Of a stretch of 64,000 nucleotides of DNA, positions 48,291-61,764 are shown one piece after another. Made by a program: the position numbers and the translations under genes. This DNA is from Taenia hydatigena. Its lineage: Eukaryota > Platyhelminthes > Cestoda > Cyclophyllidea > Taeniidae. The stretch covers positions 62,001 to 126,000 of the forward strand of contig JADWOT020001834.1 in the NCBI GenBank assembly GCA_036345935.2. The letters are read 5' to 3'. How positions within the stretch are numbered: position 1 is the first letter of the stretch; the number at the start of each line of letters is the position of its first letter. The notes beneath the pieces were generated by a model. It made no database searches, had not been told where the DNA came from, and saw only the letters and a program-made list of their open reading frames with translations.

Positions 48291-50480
48291 AGGACTTGTC
48301 AACTCAACATCAGACGTCGCATTTAAAAAAGGAACGAGACAGACGCCCATATCGTCAAGCTCTTGAGTACAGGGTTGGAGGCCCACGTGCGCCAAACACT
48401 TGCCTCTATACCTTGGACATGCCGATCCCGATGCCGATGACATCCCCTCCGCCGCCCGCATTGCCTTGTTCACTTATACATCCACTGCATCAAACACAAA
48501 TGGCAACACCCAAAGTCAACCGATACCATTTGCAATAGGCCAGCCATTGTGTGTGTGTGTGTGTGTGTGTGCTTAAAACGGTAGAACAAGTACCGTGTGT
48601 AAATAAGGCAACTGTTCCGAACGTAGACGAACACTTATTTGCAACTGACAATTCCAGCCCATTGCAGATGCCCACACGTGCAATGAAACAAACTGCCATG
48701 TTCTGCCCATCAGCATCCAGTACACTCAATTCGGTAACTACAAATTTACTATACTTTGTGATGAACACATAAAACTTGTCCCAGTCAAAATTCTCAAAAG
48801 GTACATGCATATTTATTGAAACCCGCTAAGCGCAACCTTTCCCGGCCATATTGGAATGAAAAAACGAGTAACGGACGAAAGTACGCCATCTACCCTTCCA
48901 AACGGAAAGCGATAACAAGATGAACGCAGTGGACAAAATCAGCCAGTGGCATTACCGAACGCTAATGGGGACAAAAGTTAAAACTGCCAACAAGTAAAGT
49001 AAACCAGTGCTGAGTGAAAGCACCTAAACAATTGGTGGCAGCGAACAAGCGGAACACGTAGGAAATGTGAAAGTAAGAAGAGACATTTAGCCCTAAACCA
49101 GCGTCGGATTCCCATAGAACAAACTGCAGCTGTGGCCAATGCAAAAACTACACCTCGCGCCCAGGCGTGACGCCTCATCAAAGTTGACAAAACGGCAAGT
49201 AGCGTGCATAAATAGGGGCTTTTCGGATGTGCATAAATGTGCATTTTTACGCACCTCTTAATCAAAGAGCAACTTTCTCCATGCACCCACAATTATCGCA
49301 CTCGTTGACGTGGCTCTTTTTGCCTACCGCTTCGAAGCGCAGGAGTCACAACACAGCACCGCTTGCACCCTGCTTCGCGACAGACTTCCAACAGTTTCGA
49401 CAAAATTCCATCAGCGACCGCTGACTGCCAAAACGCCCTTCAACGGCAGCACGACCCCAACGAAGTACCTGTCCTTTGCAGACTCGGAAGAAAAATTGCT
49501 AATGTGCTGCTTCATTTGTTCAGTTGTCCCATTTCGAGCGGTAAAATGCAATGTTTGCATACACCCGTCACCTGAGTCACCAACTAATCCATTTGAAGAA
49601 TGTCCTCGAATCTGCAGGAACAAATTTGAACTTAAAGAAACAATGTCAATCAAGGCAGCGGATTGATACGCTGTGCGACGCTGGAGTAGGATGCACGTTG
49701 GCGCAGCGGTCGCAGCAAAATCTTTACAACTTTGGCTTAAGCTTGGTCCGATTGCTTCTACTAAAGTTACAGGAGACGACATTCAGTTCCTTAGTGGAGA
49801 AGAACATACTCAAGTACCTTTTCGGAGGGAACTGCAGCTACATCCGCGTCCAATGAACACGATAAATTCGACCGATATGGTTACTGTAACAATTTGCAAA
49901 ATGTAGCTGTCGCATCGCATTTGTGAATAGACTTCGGGAAAAGGATGCACAACGGATTCATTGAGGCACAGCACAGATCACACCAACCTCTAGGTCGGAG
50001 TGGAGAGTAAGAGAGAACTCAAACTTCAAATTCTGCGCTTTTTCAGCAATCCCTTGGAGCACATTAGGTGCACCACCACAGACAGGTACGTTCTTGCCAT
50101 CCTGAAGGTTTGGACCATCATTGGCTTCATGCGAAGCCTAAAATGGAACAGTTTCTTCCCTTCTTTAACTAACGGAGCTCATCTAACCAAAAAAATGCTG
50201 CAATCAAAGCACGCAACGTGCCATCTATATGGACAGACAGTGCACTAAACACGACCGATGACCGCAAAACTGCCAAACTTGAAGAACCACTGCCGAGCAA
50301 AGATCTTTTAATCGTAAGGATTCTTAAAAATACACAAAACACCGTCAAGCTTAGTCTTAGGACAACTGGTATAATTGATCTTGGCGAGTGTATCGAAACC
50401 AAATGCAGTTCATCCTCGAAAATTGGTAAACAGCTACGAAAAATTGCATTCTATTATAGAAAACATTATACGTCACACAA
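48291..50480. other. 2.2 kb insertion-like segment within the paralogous copy
   Basis: The arm-like homology breaks here and resumes at about 50480, whereas in the arm the two sides are adjacent (about 36440). I see no terminal repeats, transposase frame or target-site duplication. The segment contains a clean (TG)12 run at 48548-48571 and no recognisable gene. Confidence 0.5.
48548..48571. repeat. (TG)12 microsatellite
   Basis: A perfect dinucleotide run of about 24 bases, flanked by cagccat and cttaaaacgg. Confidence 0.95.
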
Positions 50481-50880
50481 ACTTGGCTGCATTCATTCTA
50501 AAAATGGGTGTCAGAAGGTTATGTCTCACCGTGTGTGCTCCAAGCATCCAACTCTACAATGCATCTACACTAAGACATTTTTCCTTTGTCATCCACTTTA
50601 GTTGCACGAGAACATCTGGCTCCTCTGCCTTCCTCGCGCTTCTCTCACCTTCACCTCCTTCGAATCTAACATCAATTCTCCACTCTTCCCTTCTGCTCTT
50701 TCGACCTCTTCCTCCGCCAGAGCGCTCTTAGTGAGTCTACTCTGTCTCTCTACTAGTCTCTCTCTTAATTGCAACATGACTAAGTTAAGCAAAGAAGCAT
50801 GACCAGTTTGGATTAGCGCAAACCGGACCAGGTTTGTCCAAACCACACTGTGCCTGAAACTAAAGCTTGTCTTCGCGTAC
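50480..50880. repeat. Diverged paralogue of right-arm segment 36440-36780
   Basis: The core catccactttagttgcacgagaacatctggctcctctg corresponds to tccactttagtgacacgacaacgtctagctcctctg in the right arm. It is followed in both by ctcacc-tccacctccttcgaatc and a late actgtgcct segment. This is also a member of the dispersed pyrimidine-tract repeat. Orientation is as in the right arm. Confidence 0.8.
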
Positions 50881-53800
50881 CTAGCTTGTATTGCCAACAA
50901 TCCGCCGATTCATGTTTCATTTGACTGCTTTAGCTTTTCTACATCAATTCGCCTTAATCCCGTTTCTTCCTCCTCCTCCTCCTCTCCTTCCTCCACTTAC
51001 CACATCGGAAGTAAAGGTGGACGCGTTGCTACTGCTTCGTAATTCGTGGACTGACCAAACTCCTGCCCGCCTATCTCATTGCCCACTTCCTACATTCACC
51101 TTGCAGAGAATTCCTTTTACATCTTTAATCTATCTGTGCCCTTTTCACTATATGTTTATGCCTACCTGTCTGTTTGTCTACCCAAGCCCGCATGTGTGTT
51201 ATTGCCCATTTCAATAGTCGTCTTTTAGGAGGGTCACCTTAATTGGTATTGCATGGAATCAGGTAGGAAGGTGTGTGTGCGCATGGACTTAGGTGTATAT
51301 GGGTGCAAGGGCTCATTCTCCTCATCATACGCTTCAAATAGTTCCATCCTGAGCCTAGTAAGATCTCCTTTAGTCTTTCGTTGGATGGCCAGTTGGTTGT
51401 CCATTTACTTTTGACTCTACATGTCGCCAACACTTTACCACCCACCGACTCACTTCATTGCATTTAGTCTCGCTCTTCCTCCTGTGGCTCCCCTACTTTC
51501 TGCCTTCATTCAGATTAAAGTGAACCCCCCGTGGTGGGAAGAGATTAGCACGTAAAATGGCTACAAGGTGCAGATGCTAAAGAAAGGCAGGTTAAGCAAC
51601 GCGGCACATAAAACTAGTGCAAACCTTCATGTCAGGTAGAGGCAATTTGTCCATGTTGCTTGCGTGAGAGCTGCAAACGATGGGATGCAGCGCAAGCAGT
51701 AGCAAATGAAGGTGGCGAACCTGTTGTTCTACCACTGCTCAACTCGCAACTTGAGGGCCGTAGTGCCCCATCCCTATGCTGATATTTATTCGGAGATGCT
51801 GAGGACACGTCAATTTTATGCAAGATCAGCCACATCCTGGCTAAGACCACGCTTTCTTATTAGCACTTCGGATTGAATTACAACGCTGAAGAGGAACTAA
51901 TGTGAAGACTAGCCGACTACCTTGGGAAAGAGGAGGTAGACAACCAAGTCAAGCTGACACTATAGACCTTCAAGCATACAGATTTGTGCATTAACCATAA
52001 AACAACTCTCTACACTTATTGACGATAAGACCTACTTCCTCCAGCATGTTCTCTTTAGATTCTAGATGTTGTCGACTCCGAGCACCGGTTATACCGTTCC
52101 ACGTAAAGTGACGGAAAATTCTACCTTCGACTAATCTGCCATTAACTGACATTGACTTTCACACAAGCACTTTGATGAGCACTGCAACAGCTAGCAAATT
52201 TTAATAAGCACAAACAAACTCTAAGGTACACCAAATCCCAAACAAATGGAGTTTGGTAGCCCATTGTGTTAGTCAAAGCATCGCAAAAATATTTGTCGAA
52301 CAAAGGACTACCATATTTACCCACTGCGAAAGGAAGCGGCACGGAATGCACTGTGAAGCGTGTCAACCAGACCCAATTTATTACCATTTCTCTTAAAAGC
52401 ATGGGAAAACAATTATGAGAGACAACAAAGTGGAGAGACGCGATCGAAACTAAAGCTGTACAAAACGGGTCATGCCAGTGAACAGTGACACTCAGATGTT
52501 ATCCAAGACTTGCTTCAAAATGGACTTTAACATGTTAATCTGCTCACATTCGTTACATTTTCTTTGGGAAATGAGAGATTAATTGAGTGAGACAACAAAT
52601 TGCAGAATAGAAATTGCAATTAAAGCAGGATGAAACAGGGTGAAAAGGAGACATCACGAGCGAGATCCAAACAGAGAAAGTGAACCGCAGTGATATACCT
52701 GTGGTCCCTCGATGTCCATTGCCATTAGAGGCGCTTTACAATGCAAATGGACTTACAATGGAAACGTTTACCACGAGAACTGCCATAAGCAATCGCTGCA
52801 GAAAACGCCATTCTGACTTCGTTCGTCATAACTTGATTGCGCTTATTTAAGAAAGTGATTGAAAATGAGTTTATTGTGTTGTGCTCTTGCACGCCGCTCT
52901 GTTGCTCTTTCCATTCCCATTCACGGCGAGAGCGCAAAACTCACTTGCATTCCAACGCAGAGAGATGAAGTCACACGAAAGAATTTTGCCTAATGCTAAT
53001 GACTCTGCGGATTCTGACGAAGTCTCACAGGAAACTGTTGAATTTTCACGTGTTGGTGACCCTTGTGCGCCCGTCTAACATCATCCTACTCATCGCGTCG
53101 AATGCCTAAATGTGAAGGTCTGATCCGTGCACAAATAGGCAAAACCGCAAAATCTGCCAAATCCTCTTTCCATGCCGACCATTTCCAGACCACGTATCAT
53201 TGCAATGCTGGGACAAGAGTATGAAGTAGTAGAAGTGTGCACCACAACAACAACCGAAACGTCTGCCACTTAGTCTAGAGAAGGAACGCCAGGCTAAACC
53301 CTGCAAGATAAGCTTCTTTCTAGCGATTAAGCTGAGTTCATTGTTAACTTTTCTACTTGTTTACTAGAAGCAAAACCATTTGTAGGACCAATTTACACTT
53401 AGGTTATATTGGTGATGGCAGCTGGATAGACAAGAAGAGCCTGCGAAGCTTGTAACGTTGATATTCGCTGTTTTCACCATGCATTTCGTGGAGGCAGATG
53501 CGAGAGTGTGCCAGAAGACCATTCGATCAAGGATTAAACTACCTGTTAATATGGTCACTGACCTTGACTGCGTCTAAAAGGTGTAGTCAAAGCTTTTAAA
53601 AGTAAAGCACAGAATTTTCAACTAATTCTTGACAACACAGCATGTGACTTGTAAAATGAGAAAAAGCTTTTTGCGATCTGGCTTTACTAAGGGATGAGCC
53701 TCAAATAAACTATAAGATTTTGATTTTCCTTTGAGAAACAGATTCAAATACCAAATCAAGCGTGTCTGTGGGGTCTGCTGATGAGTGGACCCTTCCAATC

Positions 53801-56800
53801 AAACGATGCTGCCTTGGCTCTGCTTTAATCTGCCCGTAGTCTGCTACTCAGCGAAATGTTTTCCAAGCCAACTACCCTACGCCGTTGCTTGGCAAGTGAA
53901 GATGAAATGTTCACCAATTTTGCACCTAACGGCATGTCTCTTAAAGGCGTAAGGGGAGAAAGGATAGTTAGAGCCAATTTAATAATTTCCTGTCCTCTAT
54001 CATTAAAAACGGTGTTCGTGGATCAATGCTGGCATTTGTCACTTAAAGCAGTTTTCAACTACATTGCGATGCGTATGTAATGCGTTCGTTATTTGCGTAA
54101 CTCATCCATTTAATTTACTAAGTTGTTGAAACCCTCGTCTGCGTTTACTGTAAGAAAATTCGTTCCTGAGACATATCAGTAGACCTTCCCATCACCTCTT
54201 CAGTACGTCAGCACTACACTCCCTGCCCTCGAATCATGACTTACCTCGACGTTTTTTCGGGGGTTGAATAAGCTGCTGCCACTCCGTGGTTGAATGCTAA
54301 TGATTCTCATCCAAAAAATAAAAATAAATGCCAAATAACCAAGTATTCCATGCCTATCCATTCATTTTACTCAGCATGGAGAACAAACTCTCTTGGTATT
54401 GCACGGCATATCGTCGAAGCTGCAAGACCTCTATCCAAACGAAATAATAATGTTTGGAGGCTGTGGTTCACTTCGAGGGTTTGTCAGCCGTTGCTGATAG
54501 ACGATGAGCATTTCATGTCAGTGTGACTTCGTACAGCTTAAAAAAGCATTGGGGCGTAACATCAGTGATAGCGAGAGTCAACAAGTAATCTTGTAGCGTT
54601 TGACCTTGAATAGCTTGATCTGGTTGGCATTGAACACAGCCTTCAGGTGCATTTTAGTAAAAAAACCCGACGTGGTAGCTGGACAATTGCCTCCGCTGAC
54701 TACGTATAGGTTAAACAGCAAAATCAAATTCAAGGCATTTTATTGAGTTGCAGGCTTCAGAAGTAAATACGTAATCAACAGCCTGTTGACCCAATTACCG
54801 TGCTCAGGTCTTGTCCGAGTGATCGAATATTTCGTTAGGCGCTTCCTAGAAGGACTCCTTCAGCTAAAAACTTACGGGTGGCACAATTCAACAAATCAGA
54901 ATAAATGAACCAACAAATGGAAAACCGAACTGCGAGCTCGTGTAGAAAACATTGGAAGTTGTAATGCATACTAAATCTTTTAAAAGGGGCCCAACTTCCT
55001 CTTTACTTAGGCCAAATTTTGAGCAGCATGATTGGACTCGTATGCAACAGACACTGTAGCTACTCTTTATTTGTCAATGTCTGCCAAACAAAAGTTGATG
55101 AGTTTAATCTTTGGTAAGCATAAAAAAGATACTTTGTGTGGTGGCAACAAGAGCAACTGACCACCGATTGCAGACGGAGGTGACATTGATCAGTGAGGTT
55201 GAGGGGGCAACTGGTCCCTATAATTGGCTAGAGAATTGTCGGCAAGGCACTTGGGGTCCCAAACCGCCCTTAGAAAGTGCTGCAAATGCAAACTCATCAT
55301 TTGCAGCCCCATAGCCGTCCCGAAAGCTCAGGTGCGGAAGGGACTCAGGAACAGGGAATATAATGAGTTGAGAGTGACAAGTAGAAGAAGAGGAAGAGGA
55401 GAGGGTTCAGGAACTTGCCGTGGATTGGAACAATAAATGACATTCTCGTCATAAACAAAGGCACATTTCTATAATTTGTGTCTTTGAGTTTACTTTTTAA
55501 CCCGAGCAATTTTTCTGTAGCTCAACTCGTCCAGCGGCACTATCGATCGATCCGTGGGTCGATAGACTATCAAAATGATAACAGAAATACAGCGACTGCA
55601 CACCAGGTGGTCTTATCGATCCACCGACCAATGCAACGACTCGTGCGGTTGAGTTGGCAACGAGGTGCTGGATGCGAAGAGCATAGGTGACCAAATGTAG
55701 GCATTGAGGGCGCTGCTATCGCCACCTCTTTCTGACGCAGACGGATTGCACACCTTCAAGATAAGGGGATCATCGAACTGTCGCATGGGAGAAGGAGGAG
55801 GAGTCTTACGACTACACCAACTCATAAAAGCCTTCTTTGCAAAAAAATGCAGACGCTAAGCCGGTAATATTTAGTAGCAGTTCATATCCTTTTAATCACC
55901 ACCTCAGGTATGCTTGTGTTTAGTCCACACGCCACTCGTGTTCCCAACACCATCCTCCTGCCGGTGACTTGAGCAAACCTCTATATGGTGTAACTCAACG
56001 GGAAATAGCATCACTCATGGGGGAAACAAGTGTTGGCGATGCAGACAATCACGTGGTGGCACAGTTTTGAGGTGACATTAAAACTGCTACTACAAAAGTG
56101 GTGCATTAAAGTTCTGACGACCTGATACAACAATTTCTAGCAGAGAGATGGAAGCATTGCAGAAGACAACGCTGCAAACAAGGCACGGTCTCAAAATTGA
56201 AGTAAAAGACCTTTCAGATGCTGCAATTTGTGTCCACCAAGAATTGAGCGGTCAATGGAAAACAAATGCTCTAAACAAAGGACAGAACACTGGTACTGCC
56301 ATTCTCTTTGGAATGCACTTCAAAGCCTGTACTTGCATTCCATTAAACAAATAAAAACATCTAACAACAACTCTAATTACAAAGTACCAAAACGCTAAGT
56401 CAGGCCAGCAAAGTAACATTCAGTCACAAATTTGTGTGGCCGTAAGCCCGCGTATCGCAGAGTTAGACCTGGCACTTCCTCTTGGAATAAAATTTCAATG
56501 CATTCGGTTGTGCATGCTCGACAAGCCTTTTGTGGTGATGAGGTTGCATGTTAGAAAAATATTTAGCGAATTCCTTTTTAGTTTTAGTGAATCCTTACCA
56601 AAGAAAGGCAATGGCAACACCTAGAAGAGCAGTAACAGGAGCACTGCACCATGCGTTTACGAAAAAAGTCTGCCCGTTTGATGGGAAAATTCACCACAGT
56701 ATACACGTCTACGGTTGTATTGCCGAGAAAATAATCACACTACATTTAGGTTCGTTTATCTAACCGGTTATACCCAAATCCGAAAACACAAAGGACAATT

Positions 56801-59600
56801 AGTCTTTATCAGCTTTGCTGCTATCTTTTTAAACAACCTTCTTGCTAGCATTGCTTTGGTGCTGAGAAGCACACGTTACGTATGCATGCTACGCAACAGT
56901 AAAAATGAATCCGACCAGGGTTGTGCAAACCATTTCCTACATGCCTAAGGTCAATACGAAATAAGGTGGGAATCAGGCAAATTACACGCTTACATAGCTA
57001 AGACGATCACCTCACTGTTAAGGTGAACCAACTCAAGGAGAGGCGTTGGCTGCACCCACGCCTTCTGCCACAATGTTGCATTAGTCACAGTGACGGATAC
57101 CTGTGATGGAGGACGCGACTTCAGTGTAAAACATCACACTATCCCAACTTTACAGGACAGCAAATTTGGCAACCCATCTACTGTAGGGGTGAACAATGTC
57201 CACTGGGTGGCTACCATGAAAACGACGTATACACCGATTTGTAATGAGGGCACTCATGTACTGAGGCAGCTTAAAGTCGCTCTGATGATTCCTTGCAAAA
57301 TTTTAGAGCTTGGCAGGGTCAGTCAATTCATGAGGGCATGAATACTTTGACAAATGATAAATGATTTTGCCATTTAGTTTCATCCTACCTATCTCTGCAT
57401 TCTTATGCACTCTTGCTTTATTCCTTTGATGCATTGTTCTGCGTTTGTCTACATTTACACCTTCTCATCTGTTGACATACAAATCCACACAAGTCATTAT
57501 TATTATCTATTTAAAACAAGTTATAACATTCTACACTTCTCTGTCCACTTTATATAAAGTCAGCTAACCTCGCAAGAATTTAACGTGCACTGCTCCTACT
57601 TTGGTCCTTTCGCTGCATACCAACGCGTCAGTACACGACTTACTAAGCCATTTCTGCATCAACCAGCACTTGTGCTTCTGTTAATTTATCTCATGTACAT
57701 CTGTGATGCATTGCTCACCGAAACCATAGTCATTTGCGCACTATCGCGTGACACTGCGCACGGTGCTGCGACGTTGAAGCAAGCATTAATGGGTAGCGGC
57801 TTTACCTTATTCTGTTCCACTTGGTTTCCCCCTCAAAGCATATCCGTAGTTTCCCCTTACTGTTTTCAGTCGGTTGGCTTAACGTTTCCGCATGGGCAAC
57901 CAGATGCTGAGTTTCACAAAAAAAACCGGATCCAGTGACTATGGATATGCTGAACAAACTGTCACTGAATGGTTGAGGAAGTGCAGTACAGAGCGATGGA
58001 TTAGACCCTTTTAAAATAATTATAAGAAGTGTATGACGCGTTCCTTATTTTTCTCCAATGTAACAGTGACCCACGGAATCGCCGCTTTTATGCTTAAAAC
58101 ATGTGAAATTACCCTAATATAATCAATGGTGAGGTTAGTTTGATACACGTCAACCGCGCATATCCATCCTCACATACGTCAACAAAAGCAATTTCGTCGC
58201 TCATAGAGCATTATCTAACTGCGCCGACTACAATCGCAGATCGGTCGCGGAGTCAGGAATCTTATTCGAAAACGCTGCAGCAATTAGAAGATCCACCACG
58301 TACGTTCTCACAATTCGTTCACGTTTCCTTTCAAAATCTAATTCCATTTGTAGCACGCTTTTTATTGCGATGGACTCGCTGTCTTAGTCGCTAACACATC
58401 ACTTCAACCACGTATTACCTGCTAAAAGGCATTTTCCGTGCGAGTATCACCAAAGTGTCAACCATCAATTCCTGGCGCTAATCACGTATCCTCGGAGGCG
58501 TTCACATGATTGTGTGGATATACAATTTTTGGCCAAAGGGAGTAAGATGTGTTAGCACACTTTTCCTTCAAGTGTGAATACTCTGCTTTTACTGGTGGCC
58601 TAATTGCAGACGGACCTCATTTAGTTGAAGACTTCTGCAATGCAACTAAGGGAAGAAGTGCCTGCACAAGAGGTAAGGTCTCAATTTGTAGTCTGTCAAC
58701 AGAGCAGAAGGACAACAGTTGCCTGTTTTCTCCTCCGACGCCATCCTATGCATAGCAGACTGTAAAAGCGTCCAGTGTTAGCAAATACATACGGCTCAAA
58801 TTAGCGCATGATTCCGTATCACCCGAGATATGATTTCTCACTCAGCAGCTGGCGTCGTCGCTTGTAATTAAACTCTAAGCACAAACCACTGTTTCATGTA
58901 GAGGTGCGGATTCGCCAAAAAATATTAGGCTGTCTAATTACTGTTGGAATTAATAACAGCGCCTTCTTATCTTGCCAAATCAGGGCACAGATTTCAATGC
59001 GTTCACTGATCGACAAGTACCCAACAATGTGATTTAGATGGGATAAAAGTGGCTGCCACCAGTCGTAAAAAATGAGTTAGTAAACCATGATGGTTTTATT
59101 ATCCTGTGTAGCATTTCGGTGATCTTTTCTCGGGAGTCTCAGGAGGTACTGACTCCGATTTGGATCAAAGCGAATGCAGCGTTTGATCAAAGATGACGGA
59201 CAACTAAAAAAATAATGTAAATCGAAGTGAGTGCTGCAAGAAGCAAAATATACGCGAACTTGTGCGTAAAAAATTCGTGCTTGCAAAACTACTTCCAACT
59301 CGTCAGTAGGCAAGTCAGAGTAAGTTGATAACGCAGTGGGACTTAGATCAACGGGGAATGAGAAGGAGGTGCATTAGTCGAAATGAAAGAAGCCACTCTC
59401 TGCATCAAGCAATGCTACAATCATCATATCTTATGCTTCGACCGCGCAGAAGCGTACTCAAGTCCATTCAACGCGAAAAACACCAGATCCCTGACCCCAG
59501 CACAGATGAAAAGCATCTTCGAGAAAGACAACATCGTACAAATCTTGCTTATTACATAACAAACTAAGCAAATCTAATCACAAAGCCAAGCATTCTACAA
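50881..59600. other. Long stretch without a supported gene
   Basis: Only short open frames (up to about 117 codons at 57585-57938) without recognisable domains. There is a pyrimidine-rich triplet tract, cctcctcctcctcctctcc, at about 50970-50990. 52420-52730 is a diverged direct repeat of 40445-40690. I see no tRNA-like or rRNA sequence. Confidence 0.5.
59095..59100 (-). terminator. Candidate polyadenylation signal for the F-box gene
   Basis: TTTATT on the plus strand gives AATAAA on the minus strand, about 510 bases after the stop codon of the F-box gene. It is a consensus hexamer in the right direction, but such hexamers are common by chance in AT-rich DNA. Confidence 0.25.
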
Positions 59601-59610
59601 AGTATCGTAG

Positions 59611-60666
59611 CTAATTAAATTGCGATTCTTGCATCCGCCTCCAAATTACATCCTGGCACACCCATTCGAATATGTCCTTGCGCTGCTTAATGTGACTGTT
59701 GCAGTCATGAACGTGCCAAATGCGCCAGTTAATTGGCGTAGTCATTAGAGGCGAGTCATTAGAGAAACCGAGTTGCTTCGCATAGACCATGAAGAGATCC
59801 ATTCCACTTTCCTCTCTCCTCCTCACATCGTCTATAATTACGATCCCAAAAGTTTGTCTGGCTGACAAGGTCCTCAATATGGCTTGCAGCTCGATAATAA
59901 CATTGGGGCCGTGCCTCGTGAAAAGAGACATCTTAATTACATAGAGGACGCAGTCGAATTCAGTAAATCGTGGTATTTGGCTACTCAGGATCCTCTCCAA
60001 TTCACTGCCAACAAGTTGAAAGTCGGTAGACCCTGGAGGACGACAATAGACATTTGCAGGAAGGCGGTAATCTGTTGGCCGAGTGTATATTGATGTGGGG
60101 TCGGTAGAGTTAACAATGTTCAGAGAGAAATAAGTGTCCAGCTCCAATGGATGTATAGGGCGGAAAACGTTCCCCCACTTTGTCAAGATGGAAAGAACTA
60201 GAAGGCATGCGACGCCATCGTACGCACCATGAGGAGCTCGAATCAGTGGGAATTGAAGGCCAAACTGCATTAAACTAAAGTGCTGCTCAATGGCTTTGCA
60301 AATGTCTGCTGTGCGCGGAGGTGACTCGTCTGAATACAGCGTTGTACAAACCTGTCTGTCAATCCACCTCCACTTACTGATGTATGAGTAGGGCGTTTGC
60401 AGGAAGAGAATCCACTCCCAGCTTGGAATCGCTGTGCAAACATTCACTATGTCAACAACACTAAGGTATTTGCACAACATTTCTACCAAATCTCGACGGA
60501 GGTCCGTGATCTTCTTATTGCTTGATCTCACCTGCAAAATGCATTCATTAATTTACTGTCGAGTAGAACTACTTGAATTACAATGAAAGCAAACAATTTA
60601 ATATATCTTGCTCGGCAAATCATTTATTTAGAAAGTCTGAGACGTTCAACTTACTTCCACCTCCAT
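59611..60666 (-). CDS. F-box protein, possibly FBXO4-like (two exons)
   Basis: I propose exons 60655-60666 (ATG GAG GTG GAA, then donor gtaagt) and 59611-60531 (acceptor ttttgcag, then GTGAGATCA), phase 0, intron 60532-60654 of 123 bases. That gives about 310 residues starting MEVEVRSSNKKITDL. Without this splice the long frame has no ATG start: an in-frame TAA lies just upstream of the acceptor. Residues 15-62 look like an F-box (L-x2-D-L-x3-L-x-KYLS-x2-D-I ... final W), the motif that binds SKP1 in SCF ubiquitin ligases. The C-terminal half (FDCVLYVIKMSLFTRHGPN; FGIVIIDDVRR; LFMVYAKQLGF; then IFEWV) resembles in order the atypical GTPase-like substrate domain of FBXO4; this is from memory and moderate. 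Location would be cytosolic or nuclear; no signal peptide or membrane helix is seen. It is the only apparently intact gene here. Confidence 0.8.
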
Positions 60667-60840
60667 TTCACAGTTTCTGGCGGAAGCTTTAGAGTTCTCG
60701 TAAAGTGAGTCAGGTTCGAGTGGGTGCGGGAACGCAAATCGCCTTCGCCGTTGGGACGCGAAAGGTAGTCAACCTTGCGAGCGCAACTTAAACGCAGTTT
60801 AGGGAATGACCATGTTTACTCACAGACGTGAAATCACACC
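60667..60840 (-). promoter_or_regulatory. CpG-rich 5' region of the F-box gene
   Basis: Immediately upstream of the proposed ATG the sequence is visibly richer in GC and CpG than its surroundings (cgagtgggtgcgggaacgc, cgccttcgccgttgggacgcg, gcgagcgcaac). It probably contains the 5' untranslated region and promoter. No TATA box or trans-splice acceptor is obvious. Confidence 0.4.
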
Positions 60841-61764
60841 TCTTTGTGGAAAAACGCATTTAAATTTTAGATAGCCCTGTGCATAATGAACGATCAGGGA
60901 TATGCTCATAACTAGGCGTATCAAGCATTGGCAGCTAGCGAATGAACGTGTTGTGGGAGGGGACACTTATTTCACCTGTGATTCGAGCCCATGTCCTGAG
61001 AATCAAAAGTGATTCTGTACATATTAGGGCTGGTGAACTACAAATCGGACTAATTCTTTTAAGGTGATGACTGTTGGAGCCTTACAAAGTAATAGGGATG
61101 TATGTCGCCTGTTCTAGGGCAGCAGGATTTTTGACCAGCATGGTTTGCACCTGTAAATTCACACAGAGCTGTAGGCAAATACCTTATGATTTTATTCAAC
61201 TTCTCAACTTCGATTGAAGTTCATGCTTTAAAGCAAATTTCATATAAGGTCCAGATATGAATCAATCACTACACTGCTTAAATGCTACCCAATTCGTAGT
61301 GAGGTCTCACCCACAAACAGCGGCAAAGTTGTCACCGCACAGCAATGACTGAACCAGACCCAATGGGTCTAAAGGAATTATTTTCGGCATTGTTCATGCT
61401 TCTGCTACCTTTGGACTTCGCTACAAAGTTCGTGTACGCTGCAGGCGCCTAAGAGACCTAAAATAATTGGGTCAAGCCCGGAGCCTGTGTAAAATGTGCC
61501 GCTTTCGTACCATAATAAATTATTAATCAAGGGCTGAATGAAGTGCTTTTGTATGTGCTAGTTAAATTCGAAGTATTTATTTGAACTAGCTTGAAGAGTA
61601 GAGCAATTTGCAGGGTGCTGTTGCACCTCTAAATGAATTAAAATTACTTCAATCATAATAAAGACGGCTGGAGTCAAAGTGATTCTTGCCACTTTAGGCT
61701 ACCGCAAAGGACTGCTGTTCACCATTCTAGGCTATCTTTGGTCCTCTGCATGCAGCCAGAAGGA
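60841..61764. other. No gene seen
   Basis: AT-rich sequence upstream of the F-box gene, with no open frame of note. Confidence 0.5.

Noticed and set aside
49690..49710. tRNA-like words (gttggcgcagcggtcgcag)
   Set aside because: No B-box, anticodon stem or 3' acceptor partner could be folded around it.
50960..51000. Pyrimidine-rich triplet tract as a coding repeat
   Set aside because: It is a short low-complexity tract with no surrounding conserved frame.
57585..57938. 117-codon plus-strand frame with a hydrophobic stretch (ALVLLLIYLMYICDAL)
   Set aside because: A single hydrophobic run in AT-rich DNA is not enough. There is no convincing start context, domain or splice partner.
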